From positions 1-47,980 of the forward strand of contig DYMH01000008.1 in the NCBI GenBank assembly GCA_020721645.1: a stretch of 47,980 bases of DNA, read 5' to 3'. Origin of the DNA: Draconibacterium orientale. Lineage in GTDB: Bacteria > Bacteroidota > Bacteroidia > Bacteroidales > JAADGE01. Under the pieces are notes generated by a model, which saw only the letters and a program-made list of their open reading frames with translations, was not told the origin of the DNA and did not search any database. The translations under genes and the position numbers were made by a program. Shown one piece after another: positions 8,335 through 18,794 of this stretch; within the stretch, counting starts at the first letter, position 1; each line of letters opens with the position of its first letter.

Positions 8335-9915
8335 TTATTTTTTGTATCCCGCTGAAATTTCTTTTGCCGAATTTTCCAAAACCTTGATAACTTCATCAGT
8401 TAGTTGCCCTTCTGCAAGAGTTTGCATGATACTTGCATGTTTTGCTTCAAGAAAATCGATAAATTCACGTTCAAATTCTTTGATTTTGTTCACAGGAACA
8501 TCTCGCAAAAGACCTTTGGTTCCGCAATAAATGATTGCAATTTGTTGATTTACTCTAAACGGGGCATATTGTCCTTGTTTAAGAATTTCGACATTTCTGC
8601 GTCCTTTTTCCAAAACTGACATTGTTGCAGCATCTAAATCGGAACCAAATTTTGAGAATGCTTCCAATTCGCGGAATTGAGCTTGGTCTAATTTAAGTGT
8701 TCCTGCAACTTTTTTCATTGCCTTTATTTGAGCATTACCGCCAACACGAGAAACCGAAATACCGACATTAATTGCCGGTCGAACACCGGAATTGAAAAGA
8801 TTCGATTCCAAGAAAATTTGTCCGTCGGTAATCGAAATCACGTTTGTGGGAATATAAGCCGAAACGTCACCATCCTGAGTTTCAATAATGGGAAGAGCTG
8901 TGAGTGAGCCTCCGCCTTGGACAAGATGACGAATAGATTCCGGAATATCATTCATCTGACGTGCAATGGTATCTGAATTTATAATTTTCGCAGCTCGTTC
9001 CAATAATCGGGAATGTAAATAAAACACATCGCCGGGAAATGCTTCACGTCCGGGCGGACGGCGAAGCAATAAAGACACTTCGCGGTATGATACAGCTTGC
9101 TTGGATAAATCGTCATAAATAATCAAAGCAGGTCGTCCGGAATCTCTGAAATATTCGCCGATAGAAGCACCTGCAAAGGGAGCATAAAATTGAAGAGCGG
9201 CAGGGTCGGCTGCGGTTGCCGTTACAATTACGGTATAAGCCAAAGCACCATGTTCATCGAGTGTTCTTAATATATTTGCAACCGTTGAGCCTTTTTGACC
9301 AATGGCAACATAAATACAAAAAACAGGTTTGCCTTTGTCGTAAAATTCTTTTTGGTTGATGATTGTATCAATGGCTATTGCCGTTTTCCCGGTTTGTCGG
9401 TCTCCGATAATCAGCTCACGTTGCCCGCGACCAATTGGTATCATAGCATCAATTGCTTTTATTCCGGTTTGAAGCGGCTCGTTCACCGGTTGTCGATAGA
9501 TAACTCCGGGAGCTTTTCTTTCGAGCGGCATTTCGTATCGCTCGCCGGGAATAGGACCTTTGCCGTCAATCGGCTCGCCGAGAGTGTTGATAACGCGCCC
9601 AAGCAATCCTTCACCTACTTGAATGGAAGCAATTCTGTTCAAACGCTTTACAGTGTCGCCTTCTTTGATACCTTCCGATAGTCCTAATAAAACAGCTCCG
9701 ACATTATCTTCTTCTAAATTCAGAACGATGCCTTTTACGCCGTTCTGAAATTCGATCATTTCGTTGGCTTGTACGTTGTTTAATCCGTAAATCCGAGCGA
9801 TACCGTCACCAACTTCGATAACGGTCCCAATTTCTTCTAATTGAACTTGGGATTCAATTCCTTGAAGTTTTTGTTTAATAATTTCGGAAACTTCTCCGGG
9901 TTTTATGCCTGCCAT
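8335..9915 (-). CDS. atpA: ATP synthase F1 alpha subunit
   Basis: A 526-residue protein. It has an N-terminal beta-barrel domain ([13 protein letters not shown]), the Walker A loop [15 protein letters not shown] (about residues 171-185), the [11 protein letters not shown] stretch, and the alpha-specific SVSRVGG region with the conserved arginine of the catalytic interface. Alpha binds nucleotide non-catalytically and supplies the arginine finger to the beta active sites. It is followed 11 bases later by the acyl-CoA-binding protein gene and preceded by atpH at 37 bases. Confidence 0.98.
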   Translation of the reverse strand: MAGIKPGEVSEIIKQKLQGIESQVQLEEIGTVIEVGDGIARIYGLNNVQANEMIEFQNGVKGIVLNLEEDNVGAVLLGLSEGIKEGDTVKRLNRIASIQVGEGLLGRVINTLGEPIDGKGPIPGERYEMPLERKAPGVIYRQPVNEPLQTGIKAIDAMIPIGRGQRELIIGDRQTGKTAIAIDTIINQKEFYDKGKPVFCIYVAIGQKGSTVANILRTLDEHGALAYTVIVTATAADPAALQFYAPFAGASIGEYFRDSGRPALIIYDDLSKQAVSYREVSLLLRRPPGREAFPGDVFYLHSRLLERAAKIINSDTIARQMNDIPESIRHLVQGGGSLTALPIIETQDGDVSAYIPTNVISITDGQIFLESNLFNSGVRPAINVGISVSRVGGNAQIKAMKKVAGTLKLDQAQFRELEAFSKFGSDLDAATMSVLEKGRRNVEILKQGQYAPFRVNQQIAIIYCGTKGLLRDVPVNKIKEFEREFIDFLEAKHASIMQTLAEGQLTDEVIKVLENSAKEISAGYKK

Positions 9916-9952
9916 GAGATTTAATATTTATTTTGAGTATATTTTTTATATT

Positions 9953-10498
9953 TTATGATTGTGCCGGTTCAAGCAATTGGCGTTTAATTTCTAACAGTTT
10001 AGACGAAATACTTTCATCGTATTGTGTATTTTCGATTTTTAAGATAAAACCGCCGATTATACCGGTATCAATTGTTTTTGATAATTCGATTTTTGAATTT
10101 AACCCTTTTTCAACTGCTGTTATGATACCTTGAATTGTTTTTTCGTCAAAAACTACCGAAGTAACAAGCCGAACGTCTTTTATATTATGGAATTTTTGAT
10201 GTAACTTTAAATAGTTTCTTGCAATATTTTTTAGAACAGATTCTCGCTTGTTTTTTGTTACTAATTCTAAAAAATTGAGACTTATCTGATCAACTTTCCC
10301 TGTGAAAATAGATTGAATAATCTCATTTTTCATGGAAGGTTTGGCAACTGGCGTGTTCAACATGAAATAAAATTCCGGAATTAAACATGTTTCAAACATA
10401 AGTTTCACATCATGATATATTTCATCAGATTTTCCGGCTTCTTGTGCTGCCTGAAAAAGTGCTTTTGCGTATCGAACTGAAATTTTGCTTATACTCAT
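9953..10498 (-). CDS. atpH: ATP synthase F1 delta subunit
   Basis: A 181-residue protein of usual length. The N-terminal helical domain starts with ISVRYAKALFQAAQEAG, and the C-terminal part has DTGIIGGFILKIENTQYDES, the conserved GG region followed by an acidic end. Delta joins the top of F1 to the b-subunit stalk. It lies between atpF (71-base gap) and atpA (37-base gap), the usual order. Confidence 0.95.
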   Translation of the reverse strand: MSISKISVRYAKALFQAAQEAGKSDEIYHDVKLMFETCLIPEFYFMLNTPVAKPSMKNEIIQSIFTGKVDQISLNFLELVTKNKRESVLKNIARNYLKLHQKFHNIKDVRLVTSVVFDEKTIQGIITAVEKGLNSKIELSKTIDTGIIGGFILKIENTQYDESISSKLLEIKRQLLEPAQS

Positions 10499-10569
10499 TG
10501 AGTTTGTAAAATTTATAAGTTTGTAAATCCGGAAAAATATTAAGTCGATTTCTCTTTGGAATAAGACCG

Positions 10570-11064
10570 TCAGTTCAGATTAATATTTTTTAGCAGAGAT
10601 TCTGCGTAATCTTTTTGTTTTGAATCGGTATCTAAATTTTTTTGTAATATTTTTTCGGCTATTTGTACCGAAAGTTCAACAACCTTAACTCTAATTTCGG
10701 CAACAGCATTATTTTTTTCATTTTGGATTTGGTTTTTAGCCATTTCTATTAATTTGTCGGCTTCCAATCCTGCTGTTTTTTTTGCATCGACAATGATTTT
10801 GTCTTTTAATTCATGTGCTTCTTTCATCATAAGTTCTCTTGTTTTGCGGGCTTCGTCTAAAATTTTTTCATTATCGTCTTTTAATTTAGCCATGTCTTCA
10901 CGAGCTTTCTCAGCCGATTTTAAGGCTGAATCTATCGATTCTTCTCTTGATTTTAACGATAAGAGTATTGGTTTCCACGCATATTTTTTTAATATAAAAA
11001 GGACAATGAGAAATGATATCAGCATCCAAAAAATTAATCCAAAATCGGGGGTTACTAAGCTCAT
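10570..11064 (-). CDS. atpF: ATP synthase F0 b subunit
   Basis: A 164-residue protein with one N-terminal membrane helix (FGLIFWMLISFLIVLFILKK) and then a long, highly charged helix rich in Lys, Glu and Ala (about residues 35-160). This is the peripheral stalk that holds F1 still against the rotating c-ring. Only one b-type gene is present, so the stalk is probably a homodimer. Confidence 0.95.
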   Translation of the reverse strand: MSLVTPDFGLIFWMLISFLIVLFILKKYAWKPILLSLKSREESIDSALKSAEKAREDMAKLKDDNEKILDEARKTRELMMKEAHELKDKIIVDAKKTAGLEADKLIEMAKNQIQNEKNNAVAEIRVKVVELSVQIAEKILQKNLDTDSKQKDYAESLLKNINLN

Positions 11065-11144
11065 AGTATAATTTTTAATCTATTAATCTTAATTTTGAAA
11101 AAAAAGAGAAATTAAACCAATCGTTTAATTTCTCTTCGATTTTG

Positions 11145-11450
<306 letters not shown>

Positions 11451-12530
11451 TTAGTGATGTTCTTCGGTTGCCATTCCAAAATAAAGTGCCGATAATAATG
11501 TGAATACATAAGCTTGTATGAATGCAACCAAAAGTTCGAGTAAGGACATAAATACTGTGAATGAAACTGACAGTACCGACATTCCGTATCCTGCCCCGGC
11601 TGACATTTCGCCAAAAATAAATATCAAACTGAAAAATCCTAAGGCGATAATGTGTCCTGCCGTAATATTGGCAAACAAACGAATCATGAGTACAAACGGT
11701 TTTGTGAATACTCCGATAATTTCGACAATGGGCATTAATGGGAGTGGTAATTTCAACCACCAAGGTACGCCCGGTGCATTAATGATATGAATCCAGTAAT
11801 TTTTATTGGCATTTACAGATGTTATAATAAACGTAAACACTGCTAAAACCATAGTGATTGCGATATTTCCGGTGAGATTAGCTCCGCCCGGAAATATTGG
11901 AACAAGTCCTAATAAATTATTGAGAAAAATAAAGAAAAAAATCGATAATAAATAAGGTGTATATTTTTCGTACTTTTTTTCTCCGATAGACGCTTTGGCA
12001 ATATCATCGCGAATAAAAAGAATAATTGGTTCGAGTAAAGATTGTATTCCTTTCGGGGCTTTTCCTTGGCGTTTTTGATAGGCTCGGGATATCGAAATAA
12101 AAAGCCAAACAATAAAGGCTAAACTGATAAACAGCGACAAGGTATTTTTAGTAATCGAAATATCGTAAGGGCGAGTTTCTTTTCCTGCAATTATTTCAAT
12201 GATTTTTCCTTTGTAGGGGCTTCCTTCTCCGGCAATTTTTAAACCATCAAAAGATTGGTGCCCGTGATGAAATTGTGATGAAAAAAATGTATGAAATCCT
12301 GATTTTTCGCTGTAAACAAGAATCGGAAGCGGTATGCTGACGTGTGTATGTCCAAGTGTTACGATATGCCATTCATAGGCATCACCTATATGATCCAATA
12401 TCATATCTCCAGGTTTAAATTTTTCTTTTGTTTCGGCGGAAGAAATATGTTGGGTTTCATGTTGCCCAAGGCAATTTCGGTTGAAAGCCAAAATCAGGAA
12501 AAAACTCAGGAAAAGGATACTTGTTTTCAC
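11451..12530 (-). CDS. atpB: ATP synthase F0 a subunit with N-terminal extension
   Basis: A 359-residue protein, longer than the ~270 of E. coli. The C-terminal two thirds contain the membrane helices and the essential arginine in LMIRLFANITAGH, followed by a helix with conserved polar residues. The first ~120 residues hold a signal-like segment (ILFLSFFLILAFNRNCLG) and a His-rich region (FFSSQFHHGHQSF). Such extended, signal-bearing a subunits are usual in Bacteroidota. The a subunit forms the two proton half-channels next to the c-ring. Confidence 0.95.
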   Translation of the reverse strand: MKTSILFLSFFLILAFNRNCLGQHETQHISSAETKEKFKPGDMILDHIGDAYEWHIVTLGHTHVSIPLPILVYSEKSGFHTFFSSQFHHGHQSFDGLKIAGEGSPYKGKIIEIIAGKETRPYDISITKNTLSLFISLAFIVWLFISISRAYQKRQGKAPKGIQSLLEPIILFIRDDIAKASIGEKKYEKYTPYLLSIFFFIFLNNLLGLVPIFPGGANLTGNIAITMVLAVFTFIITSVNANKNYWIHIINAPGVPWWLKLPLPLMPIVEIIGVFTKPFVLMIRLFANITAGHIIALGFFSLIFIFGEMSAGAGYGMSVLSVSFTVFMSLLELLVAFIQAYVFTLLSALYFGMATEEHH

Positions 12531-12609
12531 AAATTAATTTGGATTTTGATATATCTATTTATAATTGTTTCTTCTCTTTGCAAAATTATAAAATTTTTAT
12601 GAGAAATAT

Positions 12610-13044
12610 CTAATTTTTACTTTCATCTGAAAATGTTTTTTGTATTGTTTTTTGATTCGTATCTATTTGCTTTAAATCTTGTAATAACAAATATATTTCG
12701 TAACTTGAAAACAATACATAAAGTGTAACAACAAAAATGATAAAAATTTTAGCACTTTCCGGATTGATATAAAAATAAATTGCCGATAATATCAGATAAA
12801 AAAAGAGCTTAAACATGACAGAAAGCATGAATGAATTTGTAAAACGGCGAGGATTGTTGTAAGCTGATTTTAATAGGAAACGATGGGTTGAAACTGAAAC
12901 AAAAACAAATATACCGACTAATATCGGAAAAAAAGGAAAGTAATATTTTGATATTAAAAAATAAAAAACCGCAAAAGAAATTGCGATTATTATTGTTGTA
13001 AATATCAACATTTTTAAGAGAAAGTGTTTGAAAATTTGTTCCAT
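12610..13044 (-). CDS. AtpI-like membrane protein of the ATP synthase operon
   Basis: A 144-residue protein with four predicted membrane helices (starting LLKMLIFTTIIIAISFAVFY) and a short polar tail. The start is placed at 13044, where the ATG overlaps the atpZ stop by one base (TAATG), a sign of translational coupling. A longer frame reaching 13131 would overlap atpZ heavily and is not preferred. By size, topology and position it fits the AtpI-like proteins near atpB, thought to help c-ring assembly or Mg2+ supply; direct sequence similarity is weak. Confidence 0.75.
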   Translation of the reverse strand: MEQIFKHFLLKMLIFTTIIIAISFAVFYFLISKYYFPFFPILVGIFVFVSVSTHRFLLKSAYNNPRRFTNSFMLSVMFKLFFYLILSAIYFYINPESAKIFIIFVVTLYVLFSSYEIYLLLQDLKQIDTNQKTIQKTFSDESKN

Positions 13045-13229
13045 TATTTCAGAAAATCTTTTATTGCCGAATAAACAGCCACAACCACAGATAAAACAGA
13101 AAAAACAAGCGTAAATATCGGAAAATTCCACTTCAAATACGCATCAAGTTTCAATCCTCCGAACACTCCTATAAAAATGATTGCTGCCATTTGAAATGCT
13201 AAACCTGTATATTTTGCATAATTTTTCAA
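13044..13229 (-). CDS. atpZ: AtpZ/AtpI-family two-helix protein
   Basis: A 61-residue protein with two membrane helices. The first is GLAFQMAAIIFIGVFGGLKLD, with the glycine-rich end and acidic residue typical of the AtpZ ('F0F1 ATPase gene 1') family; the second is FPIFTLVFSVLSVVVAVYSAI. AtpZ with AtpI has been linked to a small cation channel feeding the synthase and to c-ring assembly. It sits 9 bases after the bactofilin gene and overlaps the next gene by one base. Confidence 0.85.
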   Translation of the reverse strand: MKNYAKYTGLAFQMAAIIFIGVFGGLKLDAYLKWNFPIFTLVFSVLSVVVAVYSAIKDFLK

Positions 13230-13238
13230 AGTTTTTTT

Positions 13239-13631
13239 TTACTTTCCGATATTTGCTTCTTTTTCAGATTTTTGGTCTTCTATGGCATCCATTTTACAAG
13301 TTCCGCTAAAAAATGAACCGGGTTCTATTGCTAATTTGGAAGTAACAATTTCGCCTTTTACGATAGAAGTTGATTTCAAACTGAGCAATGCTTTTATTAT
13401 CAATTTACCGGTAACAGTACCTTCAATATCTGCATTTGAACATATAATATTCCCTTCGATAATTCCTGTTTGTCCTATCGCAACCTTACCTTCGGCTGTA
13501 ATATTTCCTTTCAGCGTGCCGTCTATTCTGAATGTTCCGTTCGATTGTATTTCTCCGATAATTGTAGTTCCTGCCTTTAACTGATTTACTAAGGCAAAGC
13601 TTTCGGGTGCAACTGTTGGTGTTCTTGACAT
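13239..13631 (-). CDS. Bactofilin
   Basis: A 130-residue protein with a single bactofilin domain: the GTTIIGEIQSNGTFRIDGTL entry (about 22-41), then repeated short strands of the G-x-I-x-G type (KGNITAEGKVAIGQTGIIEG, GTVTGKLIIK) building a right-handed beta-helix, with unstructured ends. Bactofilins polymerise without nucleotide into cytoskeletal filaments that position cell-wall enzymes or other machines. It lies 4 bases after accC and 9 before atpZ, linking the fatty-acid genes with the ATP synthase operon. Confidence 0.92.
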   Translation of the reverse strand: MSRTPTVAPESFALVNQLKAGTTIIGEIQSNGTFRIDGTLKGNITAEGKVAIGQTGIIEGNIICSNADIEGTVTGKLIIKALLSLKSTSIVKGEIVTSKLAIEPGSFFSGTCKMDAIEDQKSEKEANIGK

Positions 13632-13635
13632 TTTT

Positions 13636-14976
13636 TTAATATTTTATTTGAAAATCTTCCATAAATTTGGTTGTGTAATTACCTGCTATAAAGCGTTCGT
13701 CTTCCATAAGTTGGATATGAAACGGAATTGTTGTTTTAATACCTTCAATAACAAACTCCCCCAAAGCACGTCGCATTTTTTTTAATGCTTCTTCTCGCGT
13801 TCTGGCTACGACAATTAATTTTGCTATCATCGAGTCGTAGTTTGGCGGTATGGTATATCCGGCATAAATGTGCGAATCGACACGAACGCCGTGCCCACCG
13901 GGTGTATGCAAGACAGAAATTTTTCCGGGCGAAGGTCGAAAATTATTCAATGGGTCTTCGGCATTGATACGACATTCGATGGCGTGCATCTGAGGATAAT
14001 AATTTTTCCCTGAAATTGGTACTCCTGCAGCGACTTTAATTTGTTCTTTTATTAAATCGTAGTTAATTACTTCTTCCGTAATTGGATGCTCTACCTGAAT
14101 TCGGGTATTCATTTCCATGAAATAAAAGTTTCTGTCCTTATCAACCAAAAACTCTATTGTACCAACACCTTCATAATTAATGCTTTTAGCGGCTGCAACG
14201 GCGGCATTACCCATTTTTTCACGCAATTCATCGGTCATAAAGGGCGAAGGTGTTTCTTCGGCAAGCTTTTGATGACGTCTTTGAATCGAACAATCACGTT
14301 CCGACAGATGACAGGCATTTCCGTATTGATCTCCCACAATTTGAATTTCGATATGCCGCGGGTCTTCAATATATTTTTCCATATAAAGACCATCGTTACC
14401 GAAAGAAGCGGCTGATTCTTGTTTGGCAGAATCCCATTTTGCAACAAATTCCTCGCTCGAACGAATGATACGCATTCCCTTTCCTCCACCTCCTGCCGTG
14501 GCTTTGATAATTACCGGATATCCTATTTCTTCGGCTTGTAAAATTCCCGCTTCGGCAGATTCTACTAAATCTTTTGAACCGGGAATTGTGGGAACATTGG
14601 CTTCACGCATGGTTTTTTTTGCGTTATTTTTATCTCCCATTTTTTCTATCATTTCTGCCGTAGGTCCGATAAATTTAATTTCGTGTTCGGAACAAATTTT
14701 GGCGAATTTAGCATTTTCGGACAAAAAACCGTAACCGGGGTGGATTGCATCGGCATTTGTTATTTCGGCTGCCGAAATAATTCTGACAATATCCAAATAC
14801 GATTTCGCCCCTTCCGGCGGTCCTATACATACGGCTTCATCGGCAAATCGAACGTGCAAACTGTCTTTATCGGCGGTTGAATAAACTGCAACGGTTTTAA
14901 TTCCCATTTCTTTGCATGTGCGTATAATTCGCAGTGCAATTTCTCCTCGGTTGGCAATCAGTATTTTATTGAACAT
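13636..14976 (-). CDS. accC: Acetyl-CoA carboxylase, biotin carboxylase subunit
   Basis: A 446-residue protein of usual length. It begins [20 protein letters not shown], has the ATP-grasp glycine loop [12 protein letters not shown] (about 158-169) and the metal/active-site segment [18 protein letters not shown] (about 285-302). It carboxylates biotin carried on AccB, the first step of fatty-acid synthesis. The gene is 5 bases after a lipoprotein gene that separates it from accB, and 4 bases before bactofilin. Confidence 0.97.
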   Translation of the reverse strand: MFNKILIANRGEIALRIIRTCKEMGIKTVAVYSTADKDSLHVRFADEAVCIGPPEGAKSYLDIVRIISAAEITNADAIHPGYGFLSENAKFAKICSEHEIKFIGPTAEMIEKMGDKNNAKKTMREANVPTIPGSKDLVESAEAGILQAEEIGYPVIIKATAGGGGKGMRIIRSSEEFVAKWDSAKQESAASFGNDGLYMEKYIEDPRHIEIQIVGDQYGNACHLSERDCSIQRRHQKLAEETPSPFMTDELREKMGNAAVAAAKSINYEGVGTIEFLVDKDRNFYFMEMNTRIQVEHPITEEVINYDLIKEQIKVAAGVPISGKNYYPQMHAIECRINAEDPLNNFRPSPGKISVLHTPGGHGVRVDSHIYAGYTIPPNYDSMIAKLIVVARTREEALKKMRRALGEFVIEGIKTTIPFHIQLMEDERFIAGNYTTKFMEDFQIKY

Positions 14977-14981
14977 AGAAA

Positions 14982-15497
14982 TTAATTTCCCAATTTTTTG
15001 TTTGTTTCTCTTATGTATTTTATTTCATCTTTATTATAAAAGAAACTTAAAAGCATATTTTTTTGTATGAATGCTCTCAATTCTTGTGATGTATTGAATT
15101 TTTCATCGATATTATCGGTTACTTCAAACATTGTTAATTCGTTTTCAATGAGCTCGAAACGGTATAAATAATAATCTCCGGTTCCGTCTTTTTGCATATT
15201 TAAAAAATTAACATCATCAATTTTGGATACGTGGGCAGTATAATTTGTGATGGTATAAGTACTATCATACGTGCTGTATTCATTGTTGATAATCGTATAT
15301 TTTTTGTCGCTCAGTGTTTGAATTTCGTAAAAATTGGGTTTCTCTACATCGACATCCGATGATTTAACCCATTTTCCAATCAAATTTTTATCTACTTTTA
15401 TTGATGCTTGGTCGATTGGTACTGTTGATGTGTAGGGACATGCAGTCATAACGATTATTACGACAAACAGCAGTGCAAGAAGTGATTTGGTTTTCAT
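14982..15497 (-). CDS. Lipoprotein of unknown function between accB and accC
   Basis: A 171-residue protein with a lipoprotein signal peptide ([12 protein letters not shown], Cys20). The remainder contains a GKWVKSSD start and several short beta-strand-like stretches, like small lipocalin-type periplasmic lipoproteins, but the family is not recognised. It ends 5 bases before accC and begins 110 bases after accB, so it is probably in the same transcript although it must act outside the cytoplasm. Most Bacteroidota have accB and accC adjacent, so its insertion is unusual. Confidence 0.75.
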   Translation of the reverse strand: MKTKSLLALLFVVIIVMTACPYTSTVPIDQASIKVDKNLIGKWVKSSDVDVEKPNFYEIQTLSDKKYTIINNEYSTYDSTYTITNYTAHVSKIDDVNFLNMQKDGTGDYYLYRFELIENELTMFEVTDNIDEKFNTSQELRAFIQKNMLLSFFYNKDEIKYIRETNKKLGN

Positions 15498-15606
15498 AAC
15501 AGTGATTTTAGATTACTAGTTTAGTATTATCAGTATAAAAAATCGAAACAGATATTAAGCTCTTTTAAAAGACATTATTTTGATATTTAAAACTCAATAT
15601 CATCTT

Positions 15607-16122
15607 TTAAAAGGGATCGACTAAAAATAAGGGTTGGTCAAATTCCACAGGCGAAGCTTCTTCCACTAAAACTTTTATAATTTTACCCGAAATTTCGGCT
15701 TCGATTTCATTAAATAATTTCATGGCTTCGATTATACACACAACTGTTTTTTCTGATACCGAATCTCCTACATTAACATAGTTCGATTTATCGGGAGATG
15801 GTCTTCGATAAAAGGTTCCTACCATCGGAGATTTTATAGTAATGTATTTTGTTGTGTCCTCAACAGATGTTTCATCGCCGACAGTTTTTATGGCTGTCAA
15901 AATATTGGAGCTTTGCGTATTTTGCGGAATAATTTGTGTTGTGGTTGGGAAAATTTGCGTTCCCGGCATTTGTTGTATCATGGTTTCGGTGTGTGTCATT
16001 GGAATACTGCCCTGATATGCAACTTTAACCTTTATTCTCATTTTATCGGTTCTGATATCAACCTCAGAAACACCAGATTTTGCTATTGATTTTATAAATT
16101 CTTTAAGTTCTTTATAATCCAT
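15607..16122 (-). CDS. accB: Acetyl-CoA carboxylase, biotin carboxyl carrier protein
   Basis: A 171-residue protein. The first ~35 residues match the AccB N-terminal helix ([20 protein letters not shown]), a flexible Thr/Gln/Pro-rich linker covers about 40-90, and the biotinyl domain covers 93-170 with the biotin site EAMK (Lys135) in [20 protein letters not shown]. It carries CO2 from biotin carboxylase to the carboxyltransferase. A strong terminator lies upstream at 16278-16320, so accB starts a new transcript. Confidence 0.95.
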   Translation of the reverse strand: MDYKELKEFIKSIAKSGVSEVDIRTDKMRIKVKVAYQGSIPMTHTETMIQQMPGTQIFPTTTQIIPQNTQSSNILTAIKTVGDETSVEDTTKYITIKSPMVGTFYRRPSPDKSNYVNVGDSVSEKTVVCIIEAMKLFNEIEAEISGKIIKVLVEEASPVEFDQPLFLVDPF

Positions 16123-16277
16123 ATTTTTTTTGTTAAAGTTTTTTCAATTTGAATCGAACGATAAAAGTAATGATATTTTTTCAGAAAAACTCAAAACACC
16201 TTTTTTTTTTCTGATGAATCTTATATTTTTTAATGTTTTTATTTATTTAAATATAATTTTATTCTCAATTTATTACA

Positions 16278-16320
16278 AAAAAATGAAGTTTTAAAGTGTT
16301 ACTTTAAAACTTCATTTTTT
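16278..16320. terminator. Bidirectional terminator between fabH and accB
   Basis: A perfect 20-bp stem (16278-16297 with 16301-16320) and a 3-base loop. The core is ATGAAGTTTTAAAGT / ACTTTAAAACTTCAT and both arms end in A or T runs. It lies 60 bases after the fabH stop and ends the DUF177-rpmF-plsX-fabH unit. Confidence 0.9.
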
Positions 16321-16380
16321 GGTAATTTTTATCATATAAATTGCTAAAAAAAAGACAATTTGTTATTTTTAATCTAAAAA

Positions 16381-17376
16381 TTATGAATTATATGCCCATT
16401 TTAAATAGATTGCCCCCCAAGTAAATCCTGCTCCAAAAGTAGATAAGATGAGGTTATCGCCCTTTTTTAATTTTTTTTCCCACTCCCAGAGCAGAAGAGG
16501 TAAGGTACCATCGGTTGTATTTCCGTATTTTTCGATATTAATCATCACTTTTTCTTTATCCAACTTCATACGCTCGGCAGTAGCGTTTATAATTCTCAGA
16601 TTTGCCTGATGCGGAACCAACCAATCGAGTGAGTTGTGGTCGAGACCGTTTTTTGTCAATATTTCTTCCGAAATGTCAGCCATTCCTTTAACAGCATATT
16701 TGAAAACAGGCTGTCCTTCTTGATAAATAAAATGTTCGCGAGCATCGACTGTTTGGTGTGATGCAGGTTTTACCGAACCGCCGGCTTTTTGATGTAAATG
16801 AATGCGTCCGAAACCGTCGGTTCTGAGAATTGTGTCTATAATTCCGACATTTTCCATTGTCGGTTCGAGTAAAACGGCTCCGGCTCCATCTCCGAAAATA
16901 GGGCATACCGAACGGTCTGTGTAATCGACAATTGAGGACATTTTATCGGCACCCACCAGCACAACTTTTTTGTATTGACCGGACTCTACATATTTTGATG
17001 CTGTCGCTAATCCGAATAAAAATCCGGAGCAACCGGCATTAAGGTCAAAACTGAATGCGTTTTTTATTCCTACTTTGTCCGAAATAATATTTGCAGTTGC
17101 CGGAAATTGCATATCCGGAGTAACGGTGGTACAAATCAATAAATCAATTTCTTCGGGCTTGGTATTTGTTTTTCGCAGTAAATCCTCCACTGCTTTTGAT
17201 CCTAAATCGGAAGTTCCGCTGTCGGGAGTATTTAATATTCTACGTTCTTTGATACCAATTCGTGTCATAATCCACTCATCGGTTGTATCGACCATTTTAG
17301 ATATCTCTTCGTTGGTTAAAATGTAACCGGGAACATAAGCACCAACTCCTGTAATTGCGGCATGTAATTTATTCAT
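16381..17376 (-). CDS. fabH: 3-oxoacyl-[ACP] synthase III
   Basis: A 331-residue protein with the full KAS III catalytic triad: Cys116 in [12 protein letters not shown], His256 in [10 protein letters not shown] and Asn286 in KYGNTTDGT. It condenses acetyl-CoA with malonyl-ACP to start fatty-acid chains. The first codons overlap the end of plsX by 8 bases, so the two genes are translated from one message. It is the last gene of its operon. Confidence 0.97.
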   Translation of the reverse strand: MNKLHAAITGVGAYVPGYILTNEEISKMVDTTDEWIMTRIGIKERRILNTPDSGTSDLGSKAVEDLLRKTNTKPEEIDLLICTTVTPDMQFPATANIISDKVGIKNAFSFDLNAGCSGFLFGLATASKYVESGQYKKVVLVGADKMSSIVDYTDRSVCPIFGDGAGAVLLEPTMENVGIIDTILRTDGFGRIHLHQKAGGSVKPASHQTVDAREHFIYQEGQPVFKYAVKGMADISEEILTKNGLDHNSLDWLVPHQANLRIINATAERMKLDKEKVMINIEKYGNTTDGTLPLLLWEWEKKLKKGDNLILSTFGAGFTWGAIYLKWAYNS

Positions 17377-18316
17377 GATTTAAAGTTTCAATAATTTTTT
17401 CGGGTAAATTTACATTCACAAAATCTCGTGTTTTTAATATCATATTCTTTATTGCAGTAGGGGTCGAATGACCGTGTGCGATAATTACATTGGAATTAAT
17501 TCCTAAAATAGGTGTTCCGCCGGAGTTCTCAAAATTAAAACGTTCAAAAAAATCATCTGTAATTTCACGCTGTTTTAAGAGATTATAAAAGGCTTCGGCT
17601 TCTTTCAAGACGATATTGCCGGCAAAACCGTCACAAACTATGACATCGGATTTTTCGGTATTAAAAATTTCATTTCCTTCTACATTTCCGATAAAATTGA
17701 ATTGTGTCGATTTTTTCATCAGTTGAAATGCGGCTTTTGCGGCAAGGTTTCCTTTGGAATCTTCGCCACCGATGTTCAATAATCCTATTTTTGGATTTTT
17801 AATATTAAATAAATTTTTGGCATAAATAGAGCCTAATAGTCCATATTGATAAAGGACTTCGGGTTTTGCATCGGGATTTAACCCTACATCAAGTATAATA
17901 CCGGGATTTCCGGTGATTCGCGGAATTTGTATTGCCAAACACGGTCGAATAATTCCTTTGGCGGGGTGTATCATAGTCATAACGCCGACCATCATGGCTC
18001 CGGTATTTCCTGCACTTGCAAAGGCATCTATTTTCCCGGATTTGAGTAATTCAAAGCCGCGAACAATACTCGAATCTTTTTTGGCAGTAAATGCTTTGAG
18101 CGGGTGGTCTTCCATTTCAATGGATTCGCTCGCAAAATAGAATTCGAATTCTTGTGGTGATATATTATGTTGCGTTAATATTTCGCTTGCCTTTACAGTG
18201 TCTCCGATGAGCAGTAATTCTACATCGAAAGGCAATTCTTTTTTTGCGGATAATGCACCGAACAATACAGCTTCGGGTGCAAAATCTCCGCCCATGATAT
18301 CGACTCCTATTCTCAT
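17369..18316 (-). CDS. plsX: Phosphate acyltransferase
   Basis: A 315-residue protein starting [18 protein letters not shown], the standard PlsX N-terminus. Further features are the [11 protein letters not shown] loop, [11 protein letters not shown]-like middle ([13 protein letters not shown]) and [14 protein letters not shown] near 240. PlsX makes acyl-phosphate from acyl-ACP for phospholipid synthesis. The frame is open to 18367, but the family start at 18316 is preferred. It follows rpmF after 242 bases that contain a hairpin terminator or attenuator. Confidence 0.95.
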   Translation of the reverse strand: MRIGVDIMGGDFAPEAVLFGALSAKKELPFDVELLLIGDTVKASEILTQHNISPQEFEFYFASESIEMEDHPLKAFTAKKDSSIVRGFELLKSGKIDAFASAGNTGAMMVGVMTMIHPAKGIIRPCLAIQIPRITGNPGIILDVGLNPDAKPEVLYQYGLLGSIYAKNLFNIKNPKIGLLNIGGEDSKGNLAAKAAFQLMKKSTQFNFIGNVEGNEIFNTEKSDVIVCDGFAGNIVLKEAEAFYNLLKQREITDDFFERFNFENSGGTPILGINSNVIIAHGHSTPTAIKNMILKTRDFVNVNLPEKIIETLNHE

Positions 18317-18492
18317 TGGTCTTGGTAAATATAAAGCATTATTCAAGAGGTTGTCTAATAGAGACAATTTCCTTTTACGTGTTAAAACAGTATCTATATA
18401 TCAGACAGTTTCCACTTTAACAGCCTTAATGGACAGACTTTTTCGGACTGCCTCCCAACTTAATGTATTATAAACAAGTTTTCACTCAACGT

Positions 18493-18531
18493 AAAAAAAC
18501 TGTCAGTCCCATTATTTTTGTGAACTGACAG
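18493..18531 (-). terminator. Hairpin terminator or attenuator between rpmF and plsX
   Basis: On the minus strand an 8-bp stem CTGTCAGT / ACTGACAG with a 16-base loop is followed by seven Ts (18493-18499). It lies 28 bases after the rpmF stop and about 180 bases before plsX. It could reduce read-through so that ribosomal protein output exceeds PlsX output. The rest of the gap (18317-18492) shows no clear feature. Confidence 0.7.
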
Positions 18532-18558
18532 ATTTTTGTATGATACCGTAGAAAAAAT

Positions 18559-18744
18559 CTACAAATTAGTTTCTTTTACAATTGCCTGAGAACCTCGATA
18601 GCTTCCGCATTCGGTACAAACTCGATGGTATAAAACAGGTGCTCCGCAATTTGAACATACTGATATTTGTTGTTCTTCAACCTTATCGTGTGTTCTTCTT
18701 TTGTGTTTTCTTTGATTTGAAATTCTTCGCTTCGGGTGTGCCAT
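18559..18744 (-). CDS. rpmF: Ribosomal protein bL32
   Basis: A 61-residue protein beginning MAHPKRRISNQRKHKRRTHD. Four cysteines at 30, 33, 43 and 46 form the zinc-ribbon seen in zinc-binding L32 proteins. The DUF177-rpmF-plsX-fabH order is a widely conserved arrangement coupling ribosome and fatty-acid synthesis genes. Confidence 0.97.
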   Translation of the reverse strand: MAHPKRRISNQRKHKRRTHDKVEEQQISVCSNCGAPVLYHRVCTECGSYRGSQAIVKETNL

Positions 18745-18794
18745 GGTTCTTAATATTTAATTGTTAAATAAATCTGTAATTATATTTTAATCTT

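Noticed and set aside
9295-9681. A 128-codon plus-strand frame inside atpA
   Set aside because: It is antisense to a certain gene, has no family features and its codons mirror the atpA frame; it is a shadow frame.
13045-13131. N-terminal extension of the atpI-like protein (Cys-rich, overlapping atpZ)
   Set aside because: The extension lies fully inside atpZ in another frame, has a composition typical of a shadow frame, and the TAATG overlap gives a better start.
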